Source of the DNA: Euglena gracilis
Taxonomy: Eukaryota; Euglenida; Euglenophyceae; Euglenales
DNA: 64,000 nucleotides
Reading direction: 5' to 3'
NCBI GenBank assembly: GCA_039621445.1
Contig: CP154956.1
Coordinates: 85,122,474 to 85,186,473 of the forward strand
The notes beneath the pieces were generated by a model. That model saw only the letters and a program-made list of their open reading frames with translations, searched no databases and was not told the DNA's origin. This document shows positions 1-13,809 of this stretch, piece by piece. The first letter of the stretch is position 1; every line of letters begins with the position of its first letter. The position numbers were made by a program, and so were the translations under genes.

Positions 1-780
1 TGGCACCATGAGCCAATTGTGTATTGTCGCACCTTGCCACACTTGCTTTCAAATTTTCCACATTCCTCCGCTTTCTGTCTTGCCAAAGCTTTTTTTCCCA
101 CAGTGGACGTTATCCAGATTGATGTTTGCCGTTTGTGAGTGGGTATTCCCAAGCTGGCGCAGCCGGAGGCCCAGTCGGAAAAATCTTTAAGGGGTTTCTG
201 GACAATTTAGCAGTTTGGGTGGGAAGGTAGGGATTTAGCGTTGAATGTAGCCCCCACCAGAGGTCAGAGGGTGACCTGAGGCGTGGGGGGTCCCTCTGGT
301 GTGGACCCTGGAGTGGACCAAGTTGGGTGGGTATCAAGCACATCTGATGATGCTGGGCGATGCTAAGCGATGCTAGGTGATGCTGGGCGATGCTGGGTTT
401 TTTGGAGACCAGGGGCGATGCTGGCATTTTTTTGCATATTTTGAAGAACTAAACCCATATTTTGGATTATCAAGCAATCATTTACCTCATATCTCACATA
501 TTATATTCATTTTGGGGGATCTATTTTTGCAGTTTTGGGCAATTTTTGTAATAATTTGAGTAAATTTTGGCCTAATTTGGGTCAAGATGAGCAATTCTAT
601 GGCATTTTAGCCATTTTATGCATTTCGGTAGTTTTGGGTCATTTTTCACAACCCCCGCGGACATTGTGAACCATTTTGGGGCTATTTGAGGTTATTTCAA
701 GCCATTTTAGGTCATTTTGGTCTCTATTCAACCATTTATCTGATTTTTTTTGGGGGTTTGGGGCATTTTTGTTAGGTTTA
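1..780. other. Non-coding stretch, no gene recognised
   Basis: I see no open frame with a recognisable domain and no phase-matched exon here. The sequence is T-rich between about 430 and 780, with many repeats of words such as 'attttggg', and carries one small tandem array at 349-398. It may be the flank or an early intron of the glycosyltransferase gene whose first recognised exon is at 4881. Confidence 0.5.
349..398 (+). repeat. Tandem 10-mer array (gatgctgggc)5
   Basis: Five head-to-tail copies of a 10-nt unit, gatgctgggc, with the last three bases varying (ggc, aagc, aggt, gggc, gggt). A further partial copy follows near 416. Confidence 0.85.
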
Positions 781-782
781 TA

Positions 783-1420
783 GCCAGGATGCAGATCCTG
801 GAATGGTTGCATCGAGCATCCATTCCATCCACTCCATCCACTACAGTATTTACATGGGCGTCGATGCAGTGGATGTGGATACTAGAGTCCATGCAGTGGA
901 TGGACTGGATGTAGACACTGGAGTCGATACAGTGGGTGTAGTGGACAGACACTGGAGTCGATGCAGTGAATGTACATATTGGAGTTAGTGCAATGGATGG
1001 ACTGAATGGCTGGACCAGTATCTACATCCACAACATCGACTCCAGTATCTGCATCCACTTCATCAATTACACTCCAGCACTGCATGGACTCCAGTATCTG
1101 CATCTGGTCCATCCGTGCATCGACTCCAGTACCTACATCCTCCAGTATCTCCATCCAGTCCATCCACTCCGTCAATTACACTCCTGCATTAGACCAAGAG
1201 GGGAAGAAGTTTGTGGCTGGCTAAAAAAAATTGCCAAAAACGGATGAATTTGGGGAAAGTGAACAAAAGTGGCCAAGAGTGGCCAAGAATGTTCAACAGT
1301 GGGCAACAGATGGCAGATGGTGAAAGTGGAGAAAGTGGACAAAAGTGGATGGAGTGGATGCAGGTGATGTTGTGGATGCAGTGGATGCAGTATCTGAGTG
1401 AATGCAGGTATTGGAGGTAA
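783..1420. repeat. Dispersed word array in both orientations
   Basis: Words such as ggagtcgatgcagtggatg recur in direct orientation at about 840-1000, as the reverse complement (actccagtatctgcatcca) at about 1015-1175, and again in direct form at 1345-1420. The two halves could pair over more than 100 nt with interruptions. The short open frames here on both strands follow from the repeats and match no protein family I know. Confidence 0.75.
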
Positions 1421-1444
1421 ACCTCCCCGCAATAGTAGGGCGTG

Positions 1445-1821
1445 CCCTCTACAAGAGCAGGGTCCAAATAGTAGAGCACCCCCCCTCTGGCGAAGCGACC
1501 GTCCACTACAAGAGCATCCCCCTGGAAAACCAATGGAAGCAGAAGCAAGGCAAGTCATTCCATGTGATTGTGGCAAGGTTTGTAACTTGCCCCAAAAAGG
1601 CAAGCTTCCCAGAGCTCAGCGGCTACACCATAATCCTTTGCTGCTTTTGAGTTACTCTTAACTCATAGTGCATATTCTCCAATCTCTAGCTGAACATTAA
1701 GGCCAATTTTTTTGCGCTCACCTTTGGGTGCATCAGATGTGTGTGATGTCCACTACAAGAGCAGGGTCCAAATAGAAGAGCACCCCCCCTATGGCGAAGC
1801 GAGCGTCCACTGCAAGAGCAC
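1445..1821 (+). repeat. Direct repeat pair of about 72 bp
   Basis: 1445-1516 and 1750-1821 are near-identical: each runs through ctacaagagcagggtccaa, then agagcacccccc, then tggcgaagcga, and ends near a ccactacaagagca-type word. The copies are about 305 bp apart in the same orientation. Confidence 0.8.
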
Positions 1822-4800
1822 CCGCTCTACAATTAGGGGGGTTTACAACACCAGGGCTTCAAGGGCAAACCTGGGCAACGCTGGGCGATACTGGGCCCAA
1901 GGGCAGAGCCACAGTTCCTGTCAACGTGTCCTGCCAATTCCAATTGATCGCCCTGCTTCACCGACACAAATCATGTCCACTGGGACAGCACCGCAGACCA
2001 CATGGGTTTCTGTCTGCACCACGTCTTAAACGGAAAACCGCCCAGGAAAGAGAAACCCATTGTTCATTCATTTGTGATACCAGGTCCCAATCAACTGTTT
2101 GGCAATTTCACCACCTTCACACCTCCCACTCCTACCTGTTGTCAATAAACACCAACGTTTCCCATTCTCACGCCCTCTGTGCAAGGGACTTCCGCTTGTA
2201 ACATCCACGATCCACCCATATCAACCATAGCAACCCGGGGCAAGCATACACAACAAGTAAATCGGCCCGGATCCATTCCTTGTTCAGGCGTTTAACCGCC
2301 TAAACAGTTCTCAATTGTATTCCCAACAAATTTCCCTCCGTGTGGACTCTTCTCTGCAGATGCAAACTTTCAGGAGGAAAGCCGCCTAAACGCAGTCTTC
2401 TGAAAAATTATAGGGCCATTTGGTCCAAAAAAAGCTTCAAAAATTTTTAGGCGGGCTTGCCAACCTGTCCTGACGAGTCTGCGGGTGTGGTGTTGGCGGT
2501 CGATGCCACAAAAATATCCAAAAATTGCGGGTTGGTGTCGCAAGAGCGATTAAAGCAGTTCCCAGAGTCCTCTGCTCAGCACACAGCAGGTGTTGGTGGT
2601 CACAAATCAGGCTTTGGGAGGAGCAAAACAAGAACAATACACTACAAGATTCCAAAAATGGCCAGAAATTTCCCTTTCTGAGTAGCTGGTTGTTGCAATC
2701 AGAAAATTTCGGAGAGGTTTTGAACAGATCCACTGAAAATCGGAAATTCAGGCTTTTTGGGTGGGATTTACCAGGAGTTAGACAGCATTTTTGCCTTTGA
2801 AACGGGCAGTCTCCCCCAAAAATTCAGCAGTGTGCCCAAATCCCCATTTTTTTCCTTTGACGTTCACTTTCAGTCTCGCCAACGCGCCTTAAAAGAGGGC
2901 AACAGAGGTTTTCGCAGTCATCAGACCTCTGGGAGGTGAGGAAATAGGGAGGGATCTGTTCTCAACAAGCGCCAGGTCGCTGTTGACCCGGTTTAAATGC
3001 GTTCGGTGACCCCCACTCTCTCATATGTCATGTGTCCCTTCCGTTTAAATGTGTTTCTCAGCTAAGAGCCCAAGTTCCATGCTGAGCCAAGTCCTTCCTG
3101 TGTAGACAGCTGTCTCTGGTTTCCATCAACCCCAGCCACTCGCCTGCATACCGTTGCACACAAATGGACACCAAGGTGCAAAGGCAGCCTGGCAACAAAA
3201 CCTGCAACCATGTCCTCCACAAGTACCTGGCCCTGCAGGTGTCACAGGTGGTGCAGTAAATATTCATGAACCCTTGCATATCCATTGGTGGGTAACCACT
3301 CAAACTCCTTCCCGGATTTTTTGGCGTGCAATAAATGTTTGCAAGATTTAAAAATCAGAAATTTCGGGCCCCTTCATGCGGGCCCAAAAAAGGGCCAAAA
3401 GTGTCGTGAAATGTCGAAATTGGGTGGGTGGCTGACTAGAGGAAGGGAGAGTTATTCCTCCATTTCCGGTGTGAAATAGCTTGAATTTGGAACTCAAGAA
3501 TGCCCCCCCCCCCAAAAGTACGCCCCCTCCCCCCTCCCCCCTCCCCCCGAGGGTTGCCACAATCTGTGCAAAGGCCTCACCGCAGTCTCTGATGGCAGCA
3601 CCCCATTTACAACCCTTAGAATCCCACAACTACAACTGGGGTGAGGGTGCTCCGTAGCTGTCCTGGGCAGCAATCGATGTAACACCAATTGGGGGGCGGC
3701 GATGGGGCCTTTTCTCCCTCCAACATGCACTGTGTAGCTTTATAATGGTGTTTGTCCGTGGTGGACGGTGGTGGTGGACAGAAGGACAGTGGGTACAGTG
3801 CGAGAAGGAGCATTTTTTTGGACGCCAAGATTTCACCTGTGCCAAAACGAGTACCACACTCCAGGCAATGACCAGGTATCTATTTCACAATGTGTACCAC
3901 CCGTCAGTTGCCTCGGATGAAATCTTTCCCAATGATCTGGCGGGAACCCTGCCTCCAGTGTTTGAAACCTGACAACCCACAAAGCCCGACAACTGCGCCA
4001 AACTACCAAACATCTGGGGGTGCTTGGCTGTGGAACAAAACTAGTAAAAAAAACCCACCCCTTTTTGCACATTTTGCACAACATCAAATCTTGCCACTGT
4101 TGACTTGGGGGTGCCCCTCCCATCACACGCTTTGTTCTTCCTCCCCAAAATTTTTTTCTGACGTAATTTCCCAGGATTTATTTTCTCTGTTGTGGGTTTC
4201 ACCTGTCTTCATTCATCATCTCAAAATGTTGATAAGCAGCCCCTTTTGAAGCATCACCTTACAAACCATATTTGGTGAATCAGGTTTCTTGCAATTTTTT
4301 TTTTCAGTGATGCCAAGAAAAACATGCTTTCACAGAAGTAGCATTGAGAAAATCATCATTTGTGGCACTGGTAATGACTGACACTTCACAATTCACTAAA
4401 ATTTAAATTTTGATCAAATCCATGCCTGACAGCTACGGTGATGATGTTGTTGGCAACCCGCGAAGTCAGTAAAAATTTCAACAAGGAAAAATAAATGAAC
4501 ACAAGGGAAAAAGTTGTGCAAACTGAAGCCAACCAAAAAATATGTCTATTTGGGCGAATTGGTCCATCGTTTTGCCCATCATTCTTAGGCGGCGAAACCC
4601 CCGAAATGTTTTCTGCTTCCTCTTTTTTTTTGCCTCCTAAGTCATTCCTTGCTGCAGAATCTGGGAATCTGGGAATTCGGGAATTCTCGGGCTTTGTCAG
4701 GATTTGTCGGTTCCTCACCTCCAGAAAGCCAGAGTGATGGGGACAGGGTGATGGTTTGTCAGACTTTGTTGGGATTTGACGCCGGAGATTCTTGCTCAGG

Positions 4801-4880
4801 ACAGGGTTCATCCAGCCCTTGTCCAAAATCTAAGTGAACCATCGCCGGGGAGAAGGCCCAATCCCAAATCGTATTTCCAG
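1822..4880. other. Non-coding stretch, no gene recognised
   Basis: No exon with both a family signature and compatible splice sites was found. The open frames at 1402-1650 and 2457-2681 carry no motif I recognise. Any 5' exons of the GT31 gene (membrane anchor, stem) would be expected here but could not be identified. Confidence 0.4.
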
Positions 4881-4913
4881 CGTCGGGATGGTATCCGCAA
4901 AACGTGGAAGGCA
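4881..4913 (+). CDS. GT31 exon with RRDGIRKTW motif
   Basis: Follows the acceptor gtatttccag. It reads [11 protein letters not shown] and reaches a possible gtggag donor; the frame stays open further, so the true end may lie downstream. R..IR.TW is the first conserved block of GT31 catalytic domains. Confidence 0.6.
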
Positions 4914-7900
4914 GTGGAGGCAGTGGAGGCCAAAATCACCAAACAGGATGGGCGCATTGGTCCCTCTCCTCTCGCAGCCATGGCTCTGATCCTCTGGGGC
5001 GTTTTTCTCGCAACGCAAACTGTACGAAGAACAAAAACAGCCAATTTTTTTCAGTACAGATTTCCACTGTGTGTGTTTTCTATTTATGTGGGCCCGTGTT
5101 CTTCGATTTCCCCGCCCTTTTGTAAGGTTCATGGTTGCCACAAGCTGCAGTTGTAGTTTGAGGGTATTCCAGGGGATGGTTTGTGGTGTTAGGGGAGGTC
5201 AAGGAAAGGAAGTCGGTTCATGACGGTGTTTCTTGGGCTCCCCTCAATGGTGGCATGTGGTCATAATGCAGAGATGCACTGCATTCATACAGTATGTTTG
5301 CGTGCTTGGGTGCCAGAAGAAAATCAAACAGGTTTTTACTTGGTTTTTTTTGATGTCATTGCTTTCTTTGATGGTTTTTTCTCAGGTTGACAAATAGAAT
5401 GCACAGCATAATGCAATGCACACGCCAGTTTAGGGATCCCTCCCTAGGATCGCACTCGGGATCACAGCTTTTCCCAGTGGCTATCATGGGGGTGTGGCAA
5501 GTATCCGGAAATAGCCAGTGGCACGATATTCAACAAATTCCATTAAAAACACTATTGCTGTGTGCGTCCTGACATGCCATTGCAAAAAAAATGAGAGTGT
5601 TTCATTAGGGGAACGGCCACAGGATTCTTCAAAAAATCACCCCCGATTATGTAAAATAGGGGAGGATTTATATGGATGATTTCCCCTCAAAGGCTTCTGG
5701 CTGGGAAAAAGTTGTTCGCTCTTCCCCTGGGCTGATGTGTTTGATGCCGTGTGGAGGAGCTTCCTAAAATGAATGTATTCATTATTTATTTCATTATTTA
5801 TTCAGTATTTGAGATGGTGAAGATGCTTTACAAAATGCATAATTATTCTGAATTGTGCATAATGCAAGCTGGGTTGCCCCCCCCCCCCGGGAGGGATCCA
5901 GCCAGCCCCCTTCATTGGTCATTCCTCTTCAGGATCACACCTCCAAACTTTGGTTGCAAAGTCCTAACCCAGTTGAAGCTGGCTTTTTTTGATTTGTTCT
6001 GGGTAAACCCCCCCCCCCAAATAATACCCCCCGGGGTATTACTTTCGCCCGAAGTCCCGACCCGAGGGGGGGTATTATTTGGGGGGTATTTCCCCAAAAT
6101 TTTCAAAATTTTTTGCAGTCCCGTAGGAGCCAAAATAGCGCCAAACCCCTGTTTGGGGTCGTTTTTTGTACTTTCTTCTGAAGTTTTCCATTTTTTTTAG
6201 AAGTCAGATGATCCAGAAAAAATCGAATTTTTTTGAATTTGTTGTCAGAAATTGTGAGTTTTACCTACATTTTCAGGTCAAAATCCGGGCTTTCGTCCCG
6301 AAACCGGGGGGGGGGGGATTATTTCGGTCGGTTGCCGAAGTCAGACCCCAAGGGGGGGGGGGTATAATTTGGGGGGAGGATTTACCGGGTCCAACCTGGC
6401 ATCCGGCTGGACCCCGCCCTCCTCTTTCCACGGAGATGGCTGGATGGTGTCCTCAGGCCCCCGATACCAAGCCTTCATGGATATGCACTGGGTTGGTTTC
6501 TGACTCGCATGATACCCCCCCACGTTCTTTGACTCCCCTCCTGGGCCCACGTTCTTCCTACTCTCTGACTACAACCTGACCAACTCTCAGCGACAAGAGC
6601 ATGCAATTGTTTATCGTTGCAGGAAATGGGGGGGCTTGGCTGGCCTTTTTCGGGGTTTCTGACTACCTCCCCCCCCCTTGTCGTTGACACGGCGTGTCGT
6701 TGACACACCCCCCGTGTCAACGACACTTTCCTGGAACATATTTTTTATTTTGTGTTGGCCACAGTTTCTGACAAATTTCAGCCAGGACATTTCAAAAATG
6801 GGTTGAATCTTCTTTCCAGCCATGGCTTTGAATGTCATCCCCATTCGCACCGGCCACAGTGTGACATTCATTCACGGGATCATTCATTGTTACTGGTGCG
6901 GTCGATTTTTTTTTTAGGTATTGTGTCGTTGACACGGCGTGTCGTTGGCACACACCCCGTGTCAACGACACTTTCCTGGAACATTGGCGTGTCAACGACA
7001 AGGGGGGGGGAGGTACCTCCTCAAAACTCACGACGTCCCCCTGGTGTGATGAATTTCCTGGCTATGTTTTTGTAATTCCCCCATTTGTGACATTGACGGA
7101 GAGCACCAGAAAATATTTATGCCTTTTCATTGGTTTGTCTTGCTTGTCGTGTGTGTCTTGCCTTTCTTGATTGGACTCGTGACTCACACCTGTATCCAAG
7201 ACACGATGTGTCGTTGGCACAACCCTGTGTCACCGGCATCTAGAATGTTGTGTCCTGCACTAGGGGGGGGGGGTATACCTCAAGGTAATTAAGGGGTTGG
7301 CTGCTTTTCAAAACTGCGATTAATTTTTTATCATTTTCGACAGTTTCCCAACCCTCCTGCATTAGTCGATTGCATGGGCACGAAATGGAAACTTTCCGGG
7401 ACATCCTGTTGGTTAGGGACCCGTCGGGCGCCGCTTGGGGTTATTGGCCAGGGGACTTCTGCCTGTTTTCTTTTTTCGTCCCCATTGGTCACCAAGTCAG
7501 CCTCCTGATGTTTACCCTGCCCTTCACAGGATCAGGGCGGTCTTTAAGGGACAGGAAAGTTTGTTTTTTTTTCTCAAGGACCGCCCTCTTTTTGGCCAAA
7601 GAGCCGACCAAGGGCCGGACTGGGACTTGAACGGGGTCCAAAATTAAAAAGTCCAAAAAATCACATTTTTTGATGATTTGGGTGGATGGGCGATGGTCCA
7701 AGGATGCCAATTTTTTTTCCCCCAATGTCGCCCTGTTCTCGCCGAAGAATGCCAAATTTCTTTGCCCGTTTTCCTGTATATTTTCATTGAGTGTGCTGGG
7801 ACAGCAGAATTCTGTTTTTTATTTCTTTGAGGACCGCCCTGCATAGGATTTGGCCACCACGCTTGTACACAGAATTTGGCTCAACAGGGATTTGGGCTCC

Positions 7901-10900
7901 CCCTCCCCCTCTGAATCGGCCAACCTGACCCCCCTAAAATTTTTGACCCCTTTTGGCATGAAAATTTGCTCAAAAATCGCAGTGAAAATGTTTTCTCTTG
8001 CTGTTGTATTTTTGGGGATTAATGTTTCAGAGAAAATCTTTTGAAATTTTGAAATATTTTGAAACAAGTAAATGGCGTTTGGGGACACACCCGGGATGTT
8101 CCTGGCTTGAGGAACCCAACACTGCTTTTGCTCTGTTTTCATTAGTGTTTCTCTTATCATACAAAGAACAGCATGGAAGCAGCAAAAAGCAATGCATTTG
8201 AGTTTTATGTCGAAAGGATCGAAGAACTCCAAGAAACTCCATACTTAATTTTTGTGGCATTTTAGCTGGTTTGGTGTTTTCCCCCTGCCCCCGGAAAGAA
8301 GGCAGCGGCTGGCTTGTCATCATGTTGAGCCAACTGTTTAGCCCATCCCGGAAGAAATGGGTATGGTCCTGGGCCATACAACCATTTTTTCATTGGCCGA
8401 CCCCCCCCCCCGGGGCGGGAGGGAGGGCGGGTGATTCACTTTCAGGGTGACTTGCTGGTTTTTGTCCCGGACACCCTCCCCCAGGGGGGAGGGGAGTCCG
8501 ACAAAAAAAAACATCAAAGTGACCCGGCTCCAATGGCGCCGGAATTTTTTTTGGCTTTTTCACATTTGTGGTTGGTTCAATTACCCTTGGATTCCACAGT
8601 GGCCGACCCCCCCCCGGGGCGGGTGACTGGTGTGAGAAGAGTGGAGCGACCCACCCCCCACCAGGGGTCGTTGAAAAATTGTATGTCCTGGGCAAGACCC
8701 CCCAGTCCAGCACTGTCCAGCAAAAGTCCAGCACTGGACTTTTGCTGGGTCTGGGTTCCAGCAAAGGGGCTGGAGAAACTTTGGAAAATGCCGCCAAGTT
8801 GGGTCTTCCCACAGGGGGGCACCCATGTGTGGGTGGGGGACCAGCGTTTTTTTTTTTTTTAGTCTTGGCCCCCTGGGGGGAGGGGGGGCGGGGGGGGGGG
8901 GTCTGGCCGCGCCCCCCGGGGGGGATGTCCCCGGGGGATACACTTTCCGGTGCCGAAGGCTCCAAATTTTCTTTTGAAAAAGGTGCTATTTTTAGCATTT
9001 TTCGCAAATTGTTGCCATTTCCGGGGAACAGTTAGTGGTCCCCCGGGACCCTCCCAGTCTCAAAAAAGCCCCTGTGGGGGACCTCCTCCCTTTGATCTTA
9101 AAAGATTCCTTGTTGCCCGGGGTCAGGGCTGAGTGGGTACCCCCAGAGAGGGGGTTTTCCTCTCCTCCCCTTTTCCTCTTTTCCTCCTTCCCTTCGTTTT
9201 TTTTTTTTGAACGGTGGATGGGTGGGTGGCTGGGTGCTGACTGCCGAATCTGCAAAAAAAAAAACAAAAAACAAAAAAAACGGTGTGCATCTCTGATGAG
9301 TTCTGTCTTTATGCTTTGCTGTGGAGTTGTGTGGGTCCCTTTTTTGTGCACTCGTGTATTGCGTTCGTGGTGTTCTTGTTATGTTGGGGTGTTTTTGTGT
9401 GTTTTGTTGGGTGCTGTGTTAATGAAAAGCCTGATTTCCGAATGGCAGGCGGCAAGGAGAACACGCGACGGCCCCTGGCAGCATGGGCTTATCGACAAAA
9501 CTGCTCCTCCTGGTGCAGCTCATCGCCCAGCAGTGTGCGGCGGTGAAGTACCTCATGAAGTGCGACGATGACACGTACGTTCATATCCCACGCCTCGCTC
9601 TTGCCCAGGGTCTCTTTCCAGTACAGATAATGGTAACACTGTGTCCCAATTTTGGACAACCTTTGTCTTAATTTGCGTTGTAGTTGCGTTGTATTTGCCT
9701 TGATGTCCGTTCTCTTTGGCGCACACCTGTCTCTCCTCACTGGATTTCTCGGTGCACACCTGAGCAGGGCCATACTAGAACCCCGCCCCCACTGTCAGGG
9801 CTTTACAGCAAACCCCAAAACCCTATGGGTGGTGGTTGGGGGGAAGTTGACCCCCCATCCTGGCAGCTGGCAGGGTGGTTGACCCCACCCACCCACAGCT
9901 CCGCGCAAAGAAAAATTCCTTCGACGCTGTCGCAGACGGAGAATTTCGACCAAAAAAAATTCCCCGAGAAACGGTGGGGGCTGGGCGTTGCTTAAGACAA
10001 CCCGGGGCGGGGGCAGCCAGCCAGCCAGCAACCTTTTTCCAGCCCCGGACCCCCTCTCCATCAACGAGGGGGCTGTTCTGACCCCCCCCCTCTGCAAAGC
10101 CTCCGCTCATTTAATCCCCTGGGTCCACCTCAGAGGCTGAAAAGTTTGGGCTGGCTGGAAAAAGGCTGCTGGCCCCTATGGGGGGGTCCCACCCATAAGG
10201 GTCCCGGGCTGGAGCTGGGCCTGACGTGGGTAGAACTAGGTACCAGAAAATAGGAGCTGGAAAAATGTGCAAAAAAACTGCCAATTATACAAAAGAGTCG
10301 ATTTTTTTTGGCCCCAAATTTTGGCCAGCCTTTTTCTAACCATTCTCGCCCATTTTTGACCAATTATTGGCCCATTTTGCACCCCCGAAGGCGAAAAATC
10401 TGTTACCGTCCACGCTCCCTTTGGGCGGCTGGAAATGAATAAATAAACCCTCCCAGGGCGGAGGGGGTCCAGACTCCTTCCCTTTCAGACCAAGGGAGGA
10501 CCAGGAACCCCCAAATTTTTTTCCGGCCCTTCGCGCCGGAAAAGATGAAAAATACAGTGTGACCGATTTTTCAAGAAAGTGCGCGAAAACGCGAACTTTG
10601 GGCTTTTTCACGGCGCAAAAGAAATTCTCTGGCGCTTTGCGCCCGATATTTTTTTTTGCGTGCGGGGAGGGGGGGGTGGTATGACCCCCCCATCTGGCAT
10701 CTGGGGGGAGGGGTGTCCAGGGGTCCCCCCTCTCCTCTCCGCCCATTTAATACCCTGACTACCCCCCCCCCCTCGGGGGGTCCTCAAGCAACGCCCTGGT
10801 GGGGGGGCTCGGACCCACCTTCCGGGTGTGTGCAGTCGACCCCCAACGAGTCTTTCCCGTACAGCCCTGCCGACTCTCGACTCTGCCATTTCGCCAAGGT

Positions 10901-13775
10901 GAGATTTTGGGCCAAAAAGTCGATTTTACGAAATAAAAAGTCTTAATAAAGCATGAATAACTTTTGAAAGTGCGTGTCAGATCAAATGCACCCCTAGGGA
11001 CCCTCTGTCCCCCCATGTGCCGTTTTGGCCGCTGACATGCCTGGCCTGTGTTCTGGCTCGTTTTGGTGGCCTAACCCAATCATTTTGGGATGTTTTGTTG
11101 TGTTAAAAGCCAATTTTTTCAAAATAAAGCAGGGGACACAAAATGTAATTCCCCAAGAAGCCCTGAGTGACCATTCCGAAATAGTGAAAACATATTCTGT
11201 GCTGCGCGCCAGGAAGTGCAAAAAAAAAATGCCAAAAATGCCAAAAAATTTCCAAAATGCGACCTTTTAAGTATAAGCACATTGAACTTAGTTTTTTTGT
11301 TCGTGTAACCCACATAAAAAGAAATATTCAAGAAATTCAAAAAATGAGCAATTTTCCAAAATCATCAGGTATTTTCCCACAATTTTGGCCTGGTTTCCTG
11401 CCCTTTGACTGGCCAACGAAATTTTTCCATACCCTTGTTCTTTCGAGTTAGGAGGGGCTTTTATTTTCATTTTCCCTTTGTCCAACAGTTGAAGACTGAA
11501 GGTAATTGCTTTAAATAGTACGCATTTGGCACAGATTTTTGTTAGAGACATATTTTGCAGGGTTGCAGACAAGCATTTTTGGTTGATCTTTTTTACGAGA
11601 GTCATTCATGAATCTGGGTTTATTTGACGCGATCCAGTGACCGTTTCTTTTTTTCCTTCGAAAAGAACATGGCTCCTGTTTTTGGTTGGACACTCCAAAC
11701 CACCATTGCAAGCTTCCGAAAGGCCCTGTTTCCTTTGCCAACGTGACACATGGAGAACGTATATACGCTGGAATCTCGATGTGTAAACTGCAAGTGAAGC
11801 CCAACCGGGGTGTTGCTTCACCGGAGGGACCCAAAGTCCCCGGGGTCCAATTATCCAGCCGAGATTTTCCAACCCAGACCCCCCTGTTACGAGTTGAAGA
11901 ATAATAATGATGTTGTAATATAATGGTAATTATTCTTATTCTCATTTGCATGCACCCTGATTAGATAATTGGACGGTGACGGGTTTTTGCTCTAGGACAT
12001 GCAAGAATTGCCAAAAAAAATGCAAAGATGTGTCGAACGTGGGCCGACCAGCTCCAATTTTTGAATTTGGGGACCCAATCAGGCACAAGAAATCAAACTT
12101 GCCAATCACAGGCTTCTTTTGCGTAACCCCCCACGGACGGGGTGGGTGCTATGAGCAAGCAGGGGTGTAGGGCACTTTCGACCCCCCCCCCCTGGTGGCG
12201 GTCGGGTTTTGGGGTGGTTGTTATTTAGCTGACTCCCCGACGCCTTCGGAAATGGCCATTTCCATTTTCAAGGGAAATTTGCCTGGGTCGGCAGGAATCG
12301 GGGTTAAACCCGACCTCCCCCCCCTCCCGCCTCCCGTGGGGGGGGGGTGCCCGCTACGGGCAGACACCCAATAGCGCAAGGCACCCCCGAACCCTCCCCC
12401 CGGCGTTGGTAAAGAGGAAGCCTGCCTAATCAGTCTGAAACTCAGCCAGCGCCCATAATCCACAGTTTTCAACGCCGGTTCGGGCGTGAAGCCGTGGCTC
12501 AGAATGCCGCTGCCGCCCGAACCGGCGTTCTGAGCCATGGTTTCACGCCCGAACCGGCGTTCTGGACACGATTTTTGTATGAAAAAAGGCTTAAAAAAAA
12601 CGATTGCTTCAACCCCCCCCCCGTCCCCAGTTCCACGGGGGACTTCAGCAGGGAGGGGGGCACAGCCCGTTTCCTGTCAGCCCAAGCATTCCGCCCTCCC
12701 ACGGTGGTCGCTAGGCAACGTTCCGAGCCCAAAGGCCATGCCAACCGCAATTTCATCACCAATACAGGCTTGGGCGTGCTCTCCACCTCTCTGCAATTTT
12801 TTTTGCATGTAATGCCCTCTATGCTTTGCAGAACGGATTTTTTTTTTTGGCCCAGAGTGCCACATACCAGTGTGCTTTCCTTGCACCACCCTCGTTTCAG
12901 GCATTTCAGGCACAGATTGCTGACCCCATCTGAAAAAGCTGGCTTCACACTGACTGGAATTTTCATTAGCAACTTTCAATTGATTTTTTAATTGTAAATT
13001 TTTCAAATCAGCCTTAAAAAGAAGCGTGGCTGTATATTGCTGTAGGGTGTCAGATGGCAGCCAAATGTGGAGAGCATGTGGGTGAGTGCATGTGTTGGTT
13101 TATTTCCCACTTTTAAGGTTCTATCCAGAATTTGTTCATTGTGTAACCTTTTTTGGCCCACTTTCCAAGAACCGTTCTCTGTTTTGCTTTGTTTTTAACT
13201 TCATCGTTTTTCACATTTTCTGGTTCCAAGGGAATGCATGAAAAGTCTTTGGCAGGTGGGGACCCCTGGACCCTGGGGTCCGGGGAATGCCCTAAGCTAA
13301 AGCCTCGACACCTCCTTAAATGGAACCCTGGGGGCACCCGTAAAAACTTAATACTAAATTAATTCAAATAATGCATTCATTTTTTGAAATTATTGATCTG
13401 GTATTGAAGCCATCTGCAACTTTTTTTTCCCAAGGAGGTGGGCTGACTGGGGAGTACCTGGGGCTTGCCTAAAGAGTCAGTATTTATTTCTGGCACTTTG
13501 GGTCAAGAATATTTTTTTCATTTTTTACTTCTTTTTCTCCAAAAAGAGCCCAGGGTGGCTGGGAGGGTGATTTTTCGAGCCAGCATTTCATGCTGGGATC
13601 TGGCCATGGGGGTGTCCCTCCCTGTAACCCCTCACCTGCCCTTGTATTGAACCCAGTTACAGTTATATATATATATATATATATAGACATATATATATAT
13701 ATACATATATATACATATATATACATATATATTATATATATGTATATATATATATATTATATATATGTATATATG

Positions 13776-13809
<34 letters not shown>

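Noticed and set aside
8390-9007. 205-codon - strand frame with many Pro and Gly
   Set aside because: Derived from C/G homopolymer cassettes and a short mobile element.
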